Shown: positions 1 through 5,542, counted from the stretch's first letter. The stretch is DNA of 5,542 bases from Brevundimonas sp. (GCA_015234495.1 JADGMZ010000097.1:1-5542); one strand, 5' to 3'. The notes: generated from the letters alone by a model not told the origin. Numbers and translations: made by a program.

Positions 1-1
1 C

Positions 2-763
2 CTGCCGGACGAGGCGGCGAAGGAAGCCGTGGCGATGATCGAGAACCCCAAGGTGCGGGTGATCGACGCCTCGACGGCGTATCGGGTCGATCCGGCGTGG
101 ACCTATGGCTTCGCCGAGATGGCGGCGGGGCAGGCGGAGCGGATCGCGGCGGCGACGCGGGTGTCGAACCCGGGCTGCTATCCGACCGGGTTCATCGGGC
201 TGGTGCGGCCGATGGTGAGCGCGGGGATCATCCCGGCGGGGTGGCCGGTGAGCGTCAATGCGGTGTCGGGATACTCGGGCGGCGGCAAGGCGATGATCGC
301 GGAGTTCGAGGCGGGGGCGGAGCCGTACCGCGCCTACGGCCTGACGCTGAAGCACAAGCATGTGCCGGAGATGACGACGCACACCGGGCTGGAGCGTCCG
401 GTGCTGTTCGCGCCGGCGGTGGGGGCCTACCGGCAGGGGATGCTGGTCGAGGTTCCGCTGCACCTGGGAGCCTTGCCGGGGTCGCCGTCGGTGGAGGTGG
501 TGCACGGGGCGCTGGTCGAGGCCTATGCGGACGCGCGTTTCGTCGAGGTGGCGCCGCTGGAGGCGACCGAGGCCATGACCGGCATCGATCCGGAGGCGCT
601 GAACGGGACCAACCGGATGCGGCTGCACGTGTTCGGCGACCGGGGCGGGGAGCAGGCCCGGCTGGTGGCCCTGCTGGACAACCTCGGCAAGGGGGCGTCG
701 GGGGCGGCGGTGCAGAACCTCAATCTGATGCTGGGGCTGGACGAGGGGGTTGGGCTGAAGTGA
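2..763 (+). CDS. argC: N-acetyl-gamma-glutamyl-phosphate reductase, type 2 (5' end outside window)
   Basis: ArgC reduces N-acetyl-glutamyl-5-phosphate to N-acetyl-glutamate semialdehyde with NADPH, the third step of arginine synthesis, in the cytoplasm. The reading frame is open from base 2 (LPDEAAKEAV, then MIENPKVRVIDAS), so the GTG at 29 is only an internal codon. Family hallmarks are visible: VIDASTAYR, the catalytic-cysteine motif VSNPGCYPTG (Cys codon 176-178), the SGYSGGGKAMI loop, and HKHVPEM, which holds the likely catalytic histidine (CAC at 353 or CAT at 359). The C-terminus LDNLGKGASGAAVQNLNLMLG is the usual ArgC dimer/active-site segment. About 254 codons are present. Type 2 ArgC proteins run to about 310-320 residues, so roughly the first 60-70 residues (the N-terminal NADP-binding part) lie off the left edge. 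The motifs and short length favour type 2 over the longer type 1 form. Identification is secure. Confidence 0.95.
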   Translation: MPDEAAKEAVAMIENPKVRVIDASTAYRVDPAWTYGFAEMAAGQAERIAAATRVSNPGCYPTGFIGLVRPMVSAGIIPAGWPVSVNAVSGYSGGGKAMIAEFEAGAEPYRAYGLTLKHKHVPEMTTHTGLERPVLFAPAVGAYRQGMLVEVPLHLGALPGSPSVEVVHGALVEAYADARFVEVAPLEATEAMTGIDPEALNGTNRMRLHVFGDRGGEQARLVALLDNLGKGASGAAVQNLNLMLGLDEGVGLK

Positions 764-764
764 T

Positions 765-787
765 CCTTCTCCCCTTGCGGGAGAAGG
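765..787. repeat. Perfect 9-bp inverted repeat after argC (possible terminator or dispersed palindrome)
   Basis: CCTTCTCCC (765-773) and GGGAGAAGG (779-787) are perfect reverse complements separated by the five bases CTTGC, beginning one base after the argC stop codon. The stem could end argC transcription or stabilise its 3' end, but the bases that follow (GATTGAAAACC) hold no T-run, so it is not a classic intrinsic terminator. From general knowledge, near-identical CTTCTCCC...GGGAGAAG palindromes occur in many intergenic gaps of Caulobacterales and related genomes, so a dispersed repeat is at least as likely. Only one copy is visible in this window. Confidence 0.7.
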
Positions 788-827
788 GATTGAAAACCGC
801 CGGCTTCGTGCCGACGTATCACCGATC

Positions 828-1322
828 ATGACCCGTCTCTCCCGCCGCCATCTGTTGCTGACCGCCGGCGCGGCGGCCGTCGGCGGCTGCACGCCCGGTC
901 CGGCGGACGCGTCCGAGCGGCGGTATGCGGATTCGCCGTTCCGGCGGATCACCGACGCCCAGTGGCGGGCGCGGCTGCCGCGGGCCAGCTATGACGTGCT
1001 GCGCCACGAGGCGACCGAGCGGCCGGGGACGAGCGCGCTCAATGACGAGCACCGCCGCGGGACCTATGTGTGCCGGGGCTGCGAGCTGCCGCTGTTCCGA
1101 TCGCAGTGGAAATTCGAGAGCGGCACCGGCTGGCCGAGCTTCTACGACGTCATCGCCGCCAATATCGGGACGAAGACGGACTACGGCCTCGGCATCCCGC
1201 GCACCGAGTATCACTGCGCCCGCTGCCTGGGGCACCAGGGGCATGTGTTCGACGACGGGCCGCGGCCGACCGGGAAGCGCTACTGCAACAACGGGGCGGC
1301 GCTGAGCTTCAGGACGGCTTGA
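828..1322 (+). CDS. msrB: Peptide-methionine (R)-S-oxide reductase with Tat/lipoprotein-like leader
   Basis: MsrB reduces the R form of methionine sulfoxide in oxidised proteins. The reductase domain spans about residues 40-164: ITDAQWRARL, the zinc cysteine pairs CRGC (82-85) and CARC (130-133), SGTGWPSF (98-105), GHQGHVFDDGP (135-145), and the catalytic cysteine Cys153 in RYCNNGAAL. All expected zinc and catalytic residues are present. The N-terminus, SRRHLLLTAGAAAVGGC, carries a twin-arginine pair (Arg6-Arg7), a short hydrophobic stretch and a lipobox-like VGGC ending at Cys21, which suggests Tat export and possible lipid anchoring in the periplasm rather than the usual cytosolic location. 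At 164 residues it is longer than a bare MsrB domain (about 130-140) by exactly this leader. No good Shine-Dalgarno sequence precedes the ATG at 828. The signal peptide supports that start. Its last 14 bases overlap a convergent gene. Confidence 0.93.
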   Translation: MTRLSRRHLLLTAGAAAVGGCTPGPADASERRYADSPFRRITDAQWRARLPRASYDVLRHEATERPGTSALNDEHRRGTYVCRGCELPLFRSQWKFESGTGWPSFYDVIAANIGTKTDYGLGIPRTEYHCARCLGHQGHVFDDGPRPTGKRYCNNGAALSFRTA

Positions 1323-1683
1323 GGGCGGCGCGGGCCGATTGCAGGGTCAGGCCGGTCCAGACGCCGGCCATGATCAGCATCAGGCCGTAGTCGCCGGCCG
1401 GGGCGATCAGCGGCAGGGCGGCCGAGAGGATGATGGCCAGGGGGAAGACCATGGCCAGGATCAGGGTCACCGGCATGGCGCGATCGATCAGCGGCTTGGG
1501 CTTGCGCTTGCGGCTGTGCATCCACATCCCGTTGAGGATCATGAAGCCGAGGGCGCTGAACAGGGCGCAGGCGAGGTAGACGGGCGCGCGCTCGGGCGTG
1601 GTCGTGGAGATGGCGCTGAGCGCGACCAGGAACAGGGCGAGGACGCTGACGACGGCCAGCAGGACGTTGGGGGTGCGGTTCAA
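1309..1683 (-). CDS. Small four-helix membrane protein translationally coupled to phaC, function unknown
   Basis: I do not recognise this 124-residue protein. It starts at a TTG (1683-1681) whose last two bases are shared with the phaC stop (TTGA overlap), seven bases after GAAGG. The same frame stays open far upstream, but there it runs antisense-free through phaC out of frame and reads as Arg/Pro-rich nonsense, whereas the residues after the TTG turn sharply hydrophobic. Four membrane segments can be seen at about 7-25, 36-55, 71-92 and 98-115. The loop between the second and third is strongly basic (HSRKRKPKPLIDR, about 56-68), so by the positive-inside rule both ends should face the cytoplasm. 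No catalytic motif is evident. The coupling suggests it is made together with PHA synthase, but a role in PHA metabolism is only inference. Its 3' end overlaps msrB on the opposite strand. Confidence 0.82.
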   Translation of the reverse strand: MNRTPNVLLAVVSVLALFLVALSAISTTTPERAPVYLACALFSALGFMILNGMWMHSRKRKPKPLIDRAMPVTLILAMVFPLAIILSAALPLIAPAGDYGLMLIMAGVWTGLTLQSARAALKPS

Positions 1684-3665
1684 GACTTGACCTTCACATA
1701 GGCGCCGGGGGCGGGTTCGATGGGCTTCAGCGGACCCCTGGACGGATTCCGCGCCGGAACCCAGTCGCCCGAGCGGGCGTGGAGCCAGTCGGCCCAGTGG
1801 TTCCACCAGCTGCCGGGATGCGGCTCGGCGGCGGCCAGCCAGTCGTCGAGCGTCCCGGGCAGGTCGGGGTTGGTCCAGTGCTGGTATTTGTTGGCGGCCG
1901 GCGGGTTGATGACGCCGGCGATGTGGCCGGAGCCGGCCAGGGTCAGGGTGACGTCGGCGCCGGTGAAGGCGCGGGCCGAGCGGTAGACCGACTTCATCGG
2001 CGCGATGTGGTCCTCGCGGCTGGCCTGGAAGTAGAGCGGGATCCTCACCTTCGACAGGTCGACGCGAACGCCGCCGATCTCGAACTCGCCCCTGGTCAGG
2101 GCGTTCCGGCCGTACATGGAGCGCAGGTAGTCGAGGTGGAGCTTCTTCGGCATGCGGGTCTGGTCGGCGTTCCAGAACAGCAGGTCGAAGGCCGGCGGGT
2201 CCTTGCCCATCAGATAGTTGCTGACGAAGAAGGACCAGATCAGGTCGTTGGCGCGCAGGGCGTTGAAGGTCTCGGCCATGGCCGCGCCGGGCAGGACGCC
2301 GCCGGCGGCGTCCATCTGCTGCTCGACCTCGTTGAGCCAGTGGTCGTCGGTGAACAGCAGCAGGTCGCCGGCCTCGGCGAAGTCGTGCTGGGCGGCGAAG
2401 AAGGTGTTGGCGGCGATCCGTTCGTCGCCGTGCTCGGCCATGTGGGCGAGGGCCGCGCCCATCAAGGTGCCGCCGATGCAATAGCCGACGGTGTTGATGC
2501 GGTCGGACTGCGCCTGCTCCAGCGCCTTCTCGACGGCGCGGTAGATGCCCTTCTGCAGGTAGTCGTCGAAGCCGTAGCCGGCCTTGTCGACGTCGGGATT
2601 GATCCAGGAGCAGACGAAGACGGTGAAGCCCTGGCCGGACAGCCAGCGGATCATCGAATTCTCCGGCTGCAGGTCGAGGATGTAGAATTTGTTGATCCAC
2701 GGCGGGAAGATCAGCAGCGGGATGGCGCGCTGCTTCTCCGTGGCGGGATCGTACTGGATCAGTTCGAACAGCTCGTCGCGCCAGACCACCTGGCCGGGGG
2801 CGGTGGCGACGTTCTCGCCGACGACGAACTTGCCGTAGTCGGCCTGGCTGATCTTCAGCTTGCCGGCGCCGCGCTCCATGTCGGCGGCGAAATTCTGCAT
2901 CCCCCTGACCAGCGATTCGCCGTTGCTCTCGGCCATGGCCTTGAGGGCGGCCGGGTTGGAGGCGAGGAAGTTGGACGGGGAGAAGGCGTCGGTCAGCAGC
3001 CTGGTGAAGAATTCGGCGCGGCGTTTTGTGCGCGGGTCGATGTCCTCGACCGAGGAGACGAGGCCGTTCATCCAGTCGGCGGTGACCAGGTAGGACTGGC
3101 GCATGACGTCGAACATCGGGTTCTCGGACCAGGCGGGATCCTTGAAGCGCTTGTCCTTCGAGGGCGGGGCGGGGGCGGCGTCCTCGCCGGCGGCGCGGCG
3201 GGTCGTGGAGGCCCACAGCTCGAGGTAGCGGTTGAACAGGTCGGCCTGGGCGGCGAACAGCTTGTCCGGGCGGGAGGCGAGGCCGCTCATCACCTCGGTC
3301 ATGGCCGGGCCGACGTTGAACGGATCGGGCGACAGGGCCGCGGGTCGGTCGGCCTGGGCGAGGGCGGCTTCGGCGATGGCGGCCTGGGCGGTCATGGCGG
3401 CGCGGGCGAGGTTGAGCGACAGGGTCTCCAGCATCTGGCGCTGGGCCTCGCCGGGAAGGGCGAAGGCGGGGTCGGGCGTCGGCCCCGGCTCCGGCGCCGG
3501 TCCTGAAGACGATTCGGGCGGCGGGGCGGCGGGCTCTTCGGCCGCGGCGGCGGGGCGGGCGCGCGGGCGGGGGGGCTTGGCCGAGGTGGGACGGCCGGGC
3601 TTGCGGCGCGGGCGCGGCGCTTCGCCGTCGGTCGCCGGGGGCGGGGAGGTCGGACGCTTGGCCAT
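1680..3665 (-). CDS. phaC: Class I polyhydroxyalkanoate (PHA/PHB) synthase with long basic/proline-rich N-terminal extension
   Basis: PhaC polymerises (R)-3-hydroxyacyl-CoA into PHA on the surface of cytoplasmic storage granules. From the ATG at 3665 it has 661 residues, longer than the roughly 560-630 usual for class I. The catalytic triad is complete: Cys396 in the lipase-like box GYCIGG, Asp552 in QASREDHIAP, and His581 in GSGHIAGVINPP. Other family blocks are the N-terminal domain (FSPSNFLASNPAALK, about 228-242), PPWINKFYILDLQPENS (321-337), SWINPD (353-358) and the Trp-rich C-terminus GSWWNHWADWL. Residues 1-68 are Pro/Ala/Arg-rich and low in complexity, with a basic stretch at 18-38. 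The start is supported by GGAG eight bases upstream. The frame continues open to 4205, but that part runs antisense to another gene and lacks family similarity. No phaA, phaB, phasin or phaR is in the window; the downstream partner is a coupled membrane protein. Confidence 0.95.
   Translation of the reverse strand: MAKRPTSPPPATDGEAPRPRRKPGRPTSAKPPRPRARPAAAAEEPAAPPPESSSGPAPEPGPTPDPAFALPGEAQRQMLETLSLNLARAAMTAQAAIAEAALAQADRPAALSPDPFNVGPAMTEVMSGLASRPDKLFAAQADLFNRYLELWASTTRRAAGEDAAPAPPSKDKRFKDPAWSENPMFDVMRQSYLVTADWMNGLVSSVEDIDPRTKRRAEFFTRLLTDAFSPSNFLASNPAALKAMAESNGESLVRGMQNFAADMERGAGKLKISQADYGKFVVGENVATAPGQVVWRDELFELIQYDPATEKQRAIPLLIFPPWINKFYILDLQPENSMIRWLSGQGFTVFVCSWINPDVDKAGYGFDDYLQKGIYRAVEKALEQAQSDRINTVGYCIGGTLMGAALAHMAEHGDERIAANTFFAAQHDFAEAGDLLLFTDDHWLNEVEQQMDAAGGVLPGAAMAETFNALRANDLIWSFFVSNYLMGKDPPAFDLLFWNADQTRMPKKLHLDYLRSMYGRNALTRGEFEIGGVRVDLSKVRIPLYFQASREDHIAPMKSVYRSARAFTGADVTLTLAGSGHIAGVINPPAANKYQHWTNPDLPGTLDDWLAAAEPHPGSWWNHWADWLHARSGDWVPARNPSRGPLKPIEPAPGAYVKVKS
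1691..1695 (-). promoter_or_regulatory. Ribosome binding site deciding the TTG start of the membrane protein
   Basis: Read on the minus strand, GAAGG (1695-1691) lies seven bases before the TTG at 1683. It sits inside the last codons of phaC (the Val-Lys-Val-Lys-Ser end). Its spacing, together with the TTGA stop/start overlap, is the main reason for choosing a TTG start, since no ATG or GTG lies nearby in that frame before the first membrane segment. Confidence 0.7.
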
Positions 3666-3741
3666 GCGAAGGGCTCCGGGGGACGTCAGGATCGGACGCA
3701 GGGGAGCGTCGCCGCCCTTTCGCCCGCAGTCATCATGGCAT
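3666..3741. promoter_or_regulatory. Divergent intergenic region between phaC and the lipoprotein gene
   Basis: These 76 bases must hold the start signals of two divergent genes unless promoters lie inside the coding regions. No convincing -35/-10 pair was found. Two small dyads are visible: GACGC (3695-3699) with GCGTC (3706-3710) around AGGGGA, in what would be the phaC leader, and GTCAT (3729-3733) with ATGAC (3742-3746) around eight bases, which spans the lipoprotein ATG. Either could be an operator half-site pair, but five-base arms arise easily by chance in GC-rich DNA. The label of regulatory region rests on gene orientation, not on a recognised motif. Confidence 0.45.
3674..3677 (-). 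promoter_or_regulatory. phaC ribosome binding site
   Basis: On the minus strand GGAG (3677-3674) lies eight bases before the ATG at 3665. It fixes the start at MAKRPTSP rather than at in-frame codons further upstream. Confidence 0.65.
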
Positions 3742-4200
3742 ATGACCGCCCCTGACATGAACGCGCCGATCCGGAAATTCTCAGCGGTGGCGGCCGCCGG
3801 CCTCGCCGCGGCCGGGCTGACCGCCTGCGCCGGCGCGTTCGACCCCAGGACGGACGCCGCCTCGCCGGTCGCGGCGAACGTGGACGCCCTGGTCGAGGCC
3901 AACCGCGAATACCCCCGCTGGGCGGACTTCCCCAAGGCTGCGGAGCCCGGGCCGGAGCCGGCCCTGATCGCCGCCCGCGTCGCGGGGCTGAACCGGAGCG
4001 GCGGGACCCTGGCCGAGGCGGTGTCGCGCATCGACTGGACCCTGACCGGCGATCCGGTCGCCTTCGCCGCCGACGTCAAGGCCCGGGTGGAGGCGGTCGA
4101 GGTGGCCCCGGTGACGGCCGAAACAGCCGCCGAGATCGAGGAATTCGCCCGGCAGGCCCGCGAACGGGGCCGCGCCCCGCCGCCGATTCCCCGCCGCTGA
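3742..4200 (+). CDS. Small predicted lipoprotein, function unknown
   Basis: I do not recognise a named family. From the ATG at 3742 the protein has 152 residues; an in-frame ATG at 3757 would give 147 and keep the same signal sequence. Neither has a clear Shine-Dalgarno sequence. The N-terminus has Arg-Lys (11-12), a hydrophobic run FSAVAAAGLAAAG and the lipobox LTAC with Cys29, typical of a type II signal peptide. Alanine follows the cysteine, with no aspartate, so sorting to the outer membrane would be expected. The mature part is Ala/Pro/Glu-rich, contains REYPRWADFPKAA (about 51-63), a central stretch with Asp/Ala-rich helices, a probable amphipathic helix ETAAEIEEFARQARERGR near the end, and a proline/arginine tail. 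The open frame extends back to 3232, but that part is antisense to phaC. It may share a transcript with glpX, 61 bases downstream. Confidence 0.75.
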   Translation: MTAPDMNAPIRKFSAVAAAGLAAAGLTACAGAFDPRTDAASPVAANVDALVEANREYPRWADFPKAAEPGPEPALIAARVAGLNRSGGTLAEAVSRIDWTLTGDPVAFAADVKARVEAVEVAPVTAETAAEIEEFARQARERGRAPPPIPRR

Positions 4201-4216
4201 CCCACAGAACCGGTCG

Positions 4217-4239
4217 CCGGGACGACAGAATCCCGGGAT
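4217..4239. other. Palindromic element in the gap before glpX
   Basis: The gap holds the perfect 10-bp palindrome ATCCCGGGAT (4230-4239). Its left part also pairs with CCGGGA (4217-4222), giving an alternative 6-bp stem (with TCCCGG 4231-4236) and an 8-base loop CGACAGAA. No T-run follows, so termination after the lipoprotein gene is not clearly indicated. It could be a protein-binding site or simply GC-rich chance. Confidence 0.35.
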
Positions 4240-4249
4240 CATCGCCTCC

Positions 4250-4254
4250 AGGAG
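4250..4254 (+). promoter_or_regulatory. glpX ribosome binding site
   Basis: AGGAG lies seven bases before the ATG at 4262, a near-ideal Shine-Dalgarno sequence and the strongest in the window. It confirms the glpX start and implies efficient translation. Confidence 0.8.
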
Positions 4255-4261
4255 AACGCCC

Positions 4262-5218
4262 ATGGCCGCAACGGCCCCCTATGCTTTTACGCTCGCGGCC
4301 GACGCCGCCCAGGTCACCGAACTGGCCGCCATCGCCAGCTACGCCGGCATCGGCCGCGGCGACGAGAAGGCGGCGGACCAGCTGGCCGTCGACGCCATGC
4401 GCACGGCGCTGAACGCGCTGGACATCGACGGCAAGATCGTCATCGGGGAGGGCGAGCGCGACGAGGCGCCGATGCTGTACATCGGCGAGAAGGTGGGCAC
4501 CGGGAAGGGCCCGGCCATCGACATCGCCCTGGACCCGCTGGAGGGCACGACCCTGACGGCCAAGGCCATGGCCAATGCGCTGTGCGTGCTGTCGATGTCG
4601 GCTTCGGGCGGCATGCTGCACGCGCCGGACACCTATATGGACAAGATCGCCATCGGGCCGGGCTATGCGCCGGGCACGGTCGATCTGGACATGAAGCCGC
4701 AGGAGAACGTGCGCTCGCTGGCCTCGGCCAAGGGCGTCGACCCGCGTGACATCACCGTCTGCGTCATGGACCGGCCGCGCCACGCCGAGCTGATCGCCGC
4801 CCTGCGCGAGGTCGGGGACAAGGTGCTGCTGATCACCGACGGCGACGTGGCCGGCGTGATCCATACGGCGGAGCCGGAAACCGGCATCGACCTCTACCTG
4901 GGCTCGGGCGGGGCGCCGGAAGGCGTGCTGGCGGCCAGCGCGCTGAAATGCGTCGGCGGCCATTTCCAGGGCCGTCTGATCTTCCGCAACGACGACGAAC
5001 GGGCCCGGGCCGAGCGCACCGGGGTCACCGATTTCGATCGCAAATACGACCTGCACGAACTGGTCTCCAAGGACGCGGTGTTCGCCGCCACCGGGGTGAC
5101 CAAGGGCGCCATGCTGGACGGGGTGATGGTGCGCGACGGCTTCGTCACCACCCACACCCTGGTGATGGATTCCTCGACCCGGACGGTGCAGCGCATCCGG
5201 ACGAAGCGGCCGGTCTGA
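4262..5218 (+). CDS. glpX: Class II fructose-1,6-bisphosphatase (GlpX)
   Basis: GlpX hydrolyses fructose-1,6-bisphosphate to fructose-6-phosphate, the committed step of gluconeogenesis, using divalent metal in the cytoplasm. At 318 residues it matches the usual GlpX length (about 320-340). Motifs in order: GRGDEKAAD (31-39, with a metal-ligand Asp34), IGEGERDEAPMLYIGE (61-76), the metal site DPLEGTT (91-97, Asp91 and Glu94), YMDKIAIGPGY (125-135), DRPRHAELI (170-178), LITDGDVAG (190-198), GSGGAPEGVLAA (214-225, Glu220) and the YDLHELV block near the C-terminus. These set it apart from class I Fbp. The stop overlaps the recJ start by one base, so the two are probably co-transcribed and translationally coupled. 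In alphaproteobacteria glpX is often found next to recJ and, upstream, to homoserine dehydrogenase (hom). Here the upstream neighbour is a small lipoprotein gene instead. Confidence 0.96.
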   Translation: MAATAPYAFTLAADAAQVTELAAIASYAGIGRGDEKAADQLAVDAMRTALNALDIDGKIVIGEGERDEAPMLYIGEKVGTGKGPAIDIALDPLEGTTLTAKAMANALCVLSMSASGGMLHAPDTYMDKIAIGPGYAPGTVDLDMKPQENVRSLASAKGVDPRDITVCVMDRPRHAELIAALREVGDKVLLITDGDVAGVIHTAEPETGIDLYLGSGGAPEGVLAASALKCVGGHFQGRLIFRNDDERARAERTGVTDFDRKYDLHELVSKDAVFAATGVTKGAMLDGVMVRDGFVTTHTLVMDSSTRTVQRIRTKRPV

Positions 5219-5542
5219 TGGCGGACGGGGGGACGCCGCCGGCCTTTCTGGGCGTCTCCCGCTCGCTGTCCGGCCGCGTCTGGCGGCAGAGGCCGGCCGA
5301 GGCGGCGCTGATCCGCGCCCATATGCAGGCGCTGAACCTTGAGGAGCCGCTGGCCCGGGCGCTGGCGGCGCGAGGGGTGCGGGCCGACCAGGGCGCGGAC
5401 TTCCTGGCGCCGACGCTGAAGGCGCTGTTTCCCGATCCGTCCAGCTTCATGGACATGGACGCGGCGGCGGAGGCGATCCTCGACGCCCTGCAGACCGGGG
5501 CCTCCATCCATGTGTTTGCCGACTATGACGTCGACGGGGCCT
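5218..5542 (+). CDS. recJ: Single-stranded-DNA-specific 5'-3' exonuclease RecJ (3' end outside window)
   Basis: RecJ degrades single-stranded DNA 5' to 3' in RecF-pathway recombination and mismatch repair. The ATG (5218-5220) overlaps the glpX stop in TGATG. The 108 complete codons present read MADGGTPPAFLGVSRSLSGR, then VWRQRP, LARALAARGV (46-54), a FLAPTLKALFPDPSSFMDMDAAAEAI block (62-87) and finally IHVFADYDVDGA (97-108). The last contains DYDVDG, motif I of the DHH phosphoesterase family with metal-binding aspartates. The preceding order (short N-terminal segment, a 'FL.P.L..L.DP' region, then this motif) is characteristic of RecJ. The remaining roughly 450 or more residues, including the DHH motif proper, lie beyond the right edge. 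No strong Shine-Dalgarno sequence is visible, which fits coupling to glpX translation. Confidence 0.92.
   Translation, partial: MADGGTPPAFLGVSRSLSGRVWRQRPAEAALIRAHMQALNLEEPLARALAARGVRADQGADFLAPTLKALFPDPSSFMDMDAAAEAILDALQTGASIHVFADYDVDGA

Noticed and set aside
29..763. GTG at 29 as the argC start
   Set aside because: The frame is open from the window edge with ArgC-like residues before the GTG, and the N-terminal nucleotide-binding region is missing, so this is a gene cut by the edge.
765..800. Rho-independent terminator after argC
   Set aside because: The stem is perfect but no T-run follows, so it is listed as a repeat with termination only as a possibility.
1684..3216. Extension of the membrane-protein frame upstream of the TTG at 1683
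   Set aside because: This part is an out-of-frame reading of phaC, with Arg/Pro-rich composition and no recognisable domain. Real protein character begins at the TTG.
1779..3506. Long plus-strand open frame (575 codons) antisense to phaC
   Set aside because: Its translation is a Gly/Val/Glu/Ala-rich repeat typical of the complement of a high-GC gene. phaC on the other strand has a complete catalytic triad and family motifs.
3232..3741. Upstream extension of the lipoprotein frame
   Set aside because: It is antisense to phaC and would bury the signal peptide and lipobox deep inside the protein.
3666..4205. Extension of the phaC frame upstream of 3665 to 4205
   Set aside because: The added residues show no family similarity and run antisense to the lipoprotein gene. 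The ATG at 3665 has a GGAG at the right spacing.
4076..5155. Minus-strand open frame of about 359 codons antisense to glpX
   Set aside because: Composition is His/Gly/Arg-rich shadow sequence. glpX carries all expected metal-binding motifs on the plus strand.

Overview
The window is high-GC DNA (roughly two-thirds G+C by eye) with dense, mostly ordinary chromosomal genes. Protein style, the type 2 ArgC, the class I PHA synthase, the glpX-recJ pair and a CCTTCTCCC/GGGAGAAGG intergenic palindrome together suggest an alphaproteobacterium, most likely Caulobacterales (Brevundimonas, Caulobacter or Phenylobacterium-like). The taxon is an inference from gene style and context, not from a search.

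Layout, left to right. (1) The 3' three-quarters of argC (+), an arginine biosynthesis gene, enters from the left edge and ends at 763. It is followed by a perfect 9-bp hairpin. (2) msrB (+, 828-1322) encodes a methionine-R-sulfoxide reductase with a twin-arginine/lipobox leader. (3) Convergent to it and overlapping its 3' end by 14 bp is a two-gene minus-strand unit: phaC (3665 to 1680), encoding a class I polyhydroxyalkanoate synthase with a long Pro/Ala/Arg-rich N-terminal extension, followed by a small four-helix membrane protein. The membrane protein starts at a TTG overlapping the phaC stop codon (TTGA) and has its own Shine-Dalgarno sequence. (4) Divergent from phaC across a 76-bp gap is a small predicted lipoprotein of unknown function (+, 3742-4200). 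(5) glpX (+, 4262-5218) encodes class II fructose-1,6-bisphosphatase, and its stop overlaps by one base the start of recJ (+, 5218 to the right edge), encoding the single-strand 5'-3' exonuclease. The right edge cuts recJ just inside its first DHH-family motif.

The genes serve amino-acid synthesis, envelope oxidative repair, carbon storage, gluconeogenesis and DNA repair, and do not look like one pathway. There is no mobile element, CRISPR array, tRNA, rRNA or defence cassette visible. The least-described items are the phaC-coupled membrane protein, the basic N-terminal tail of PhaC and the orphan lipoprotein. No stretch longer than about 80 bases lacks a gene.
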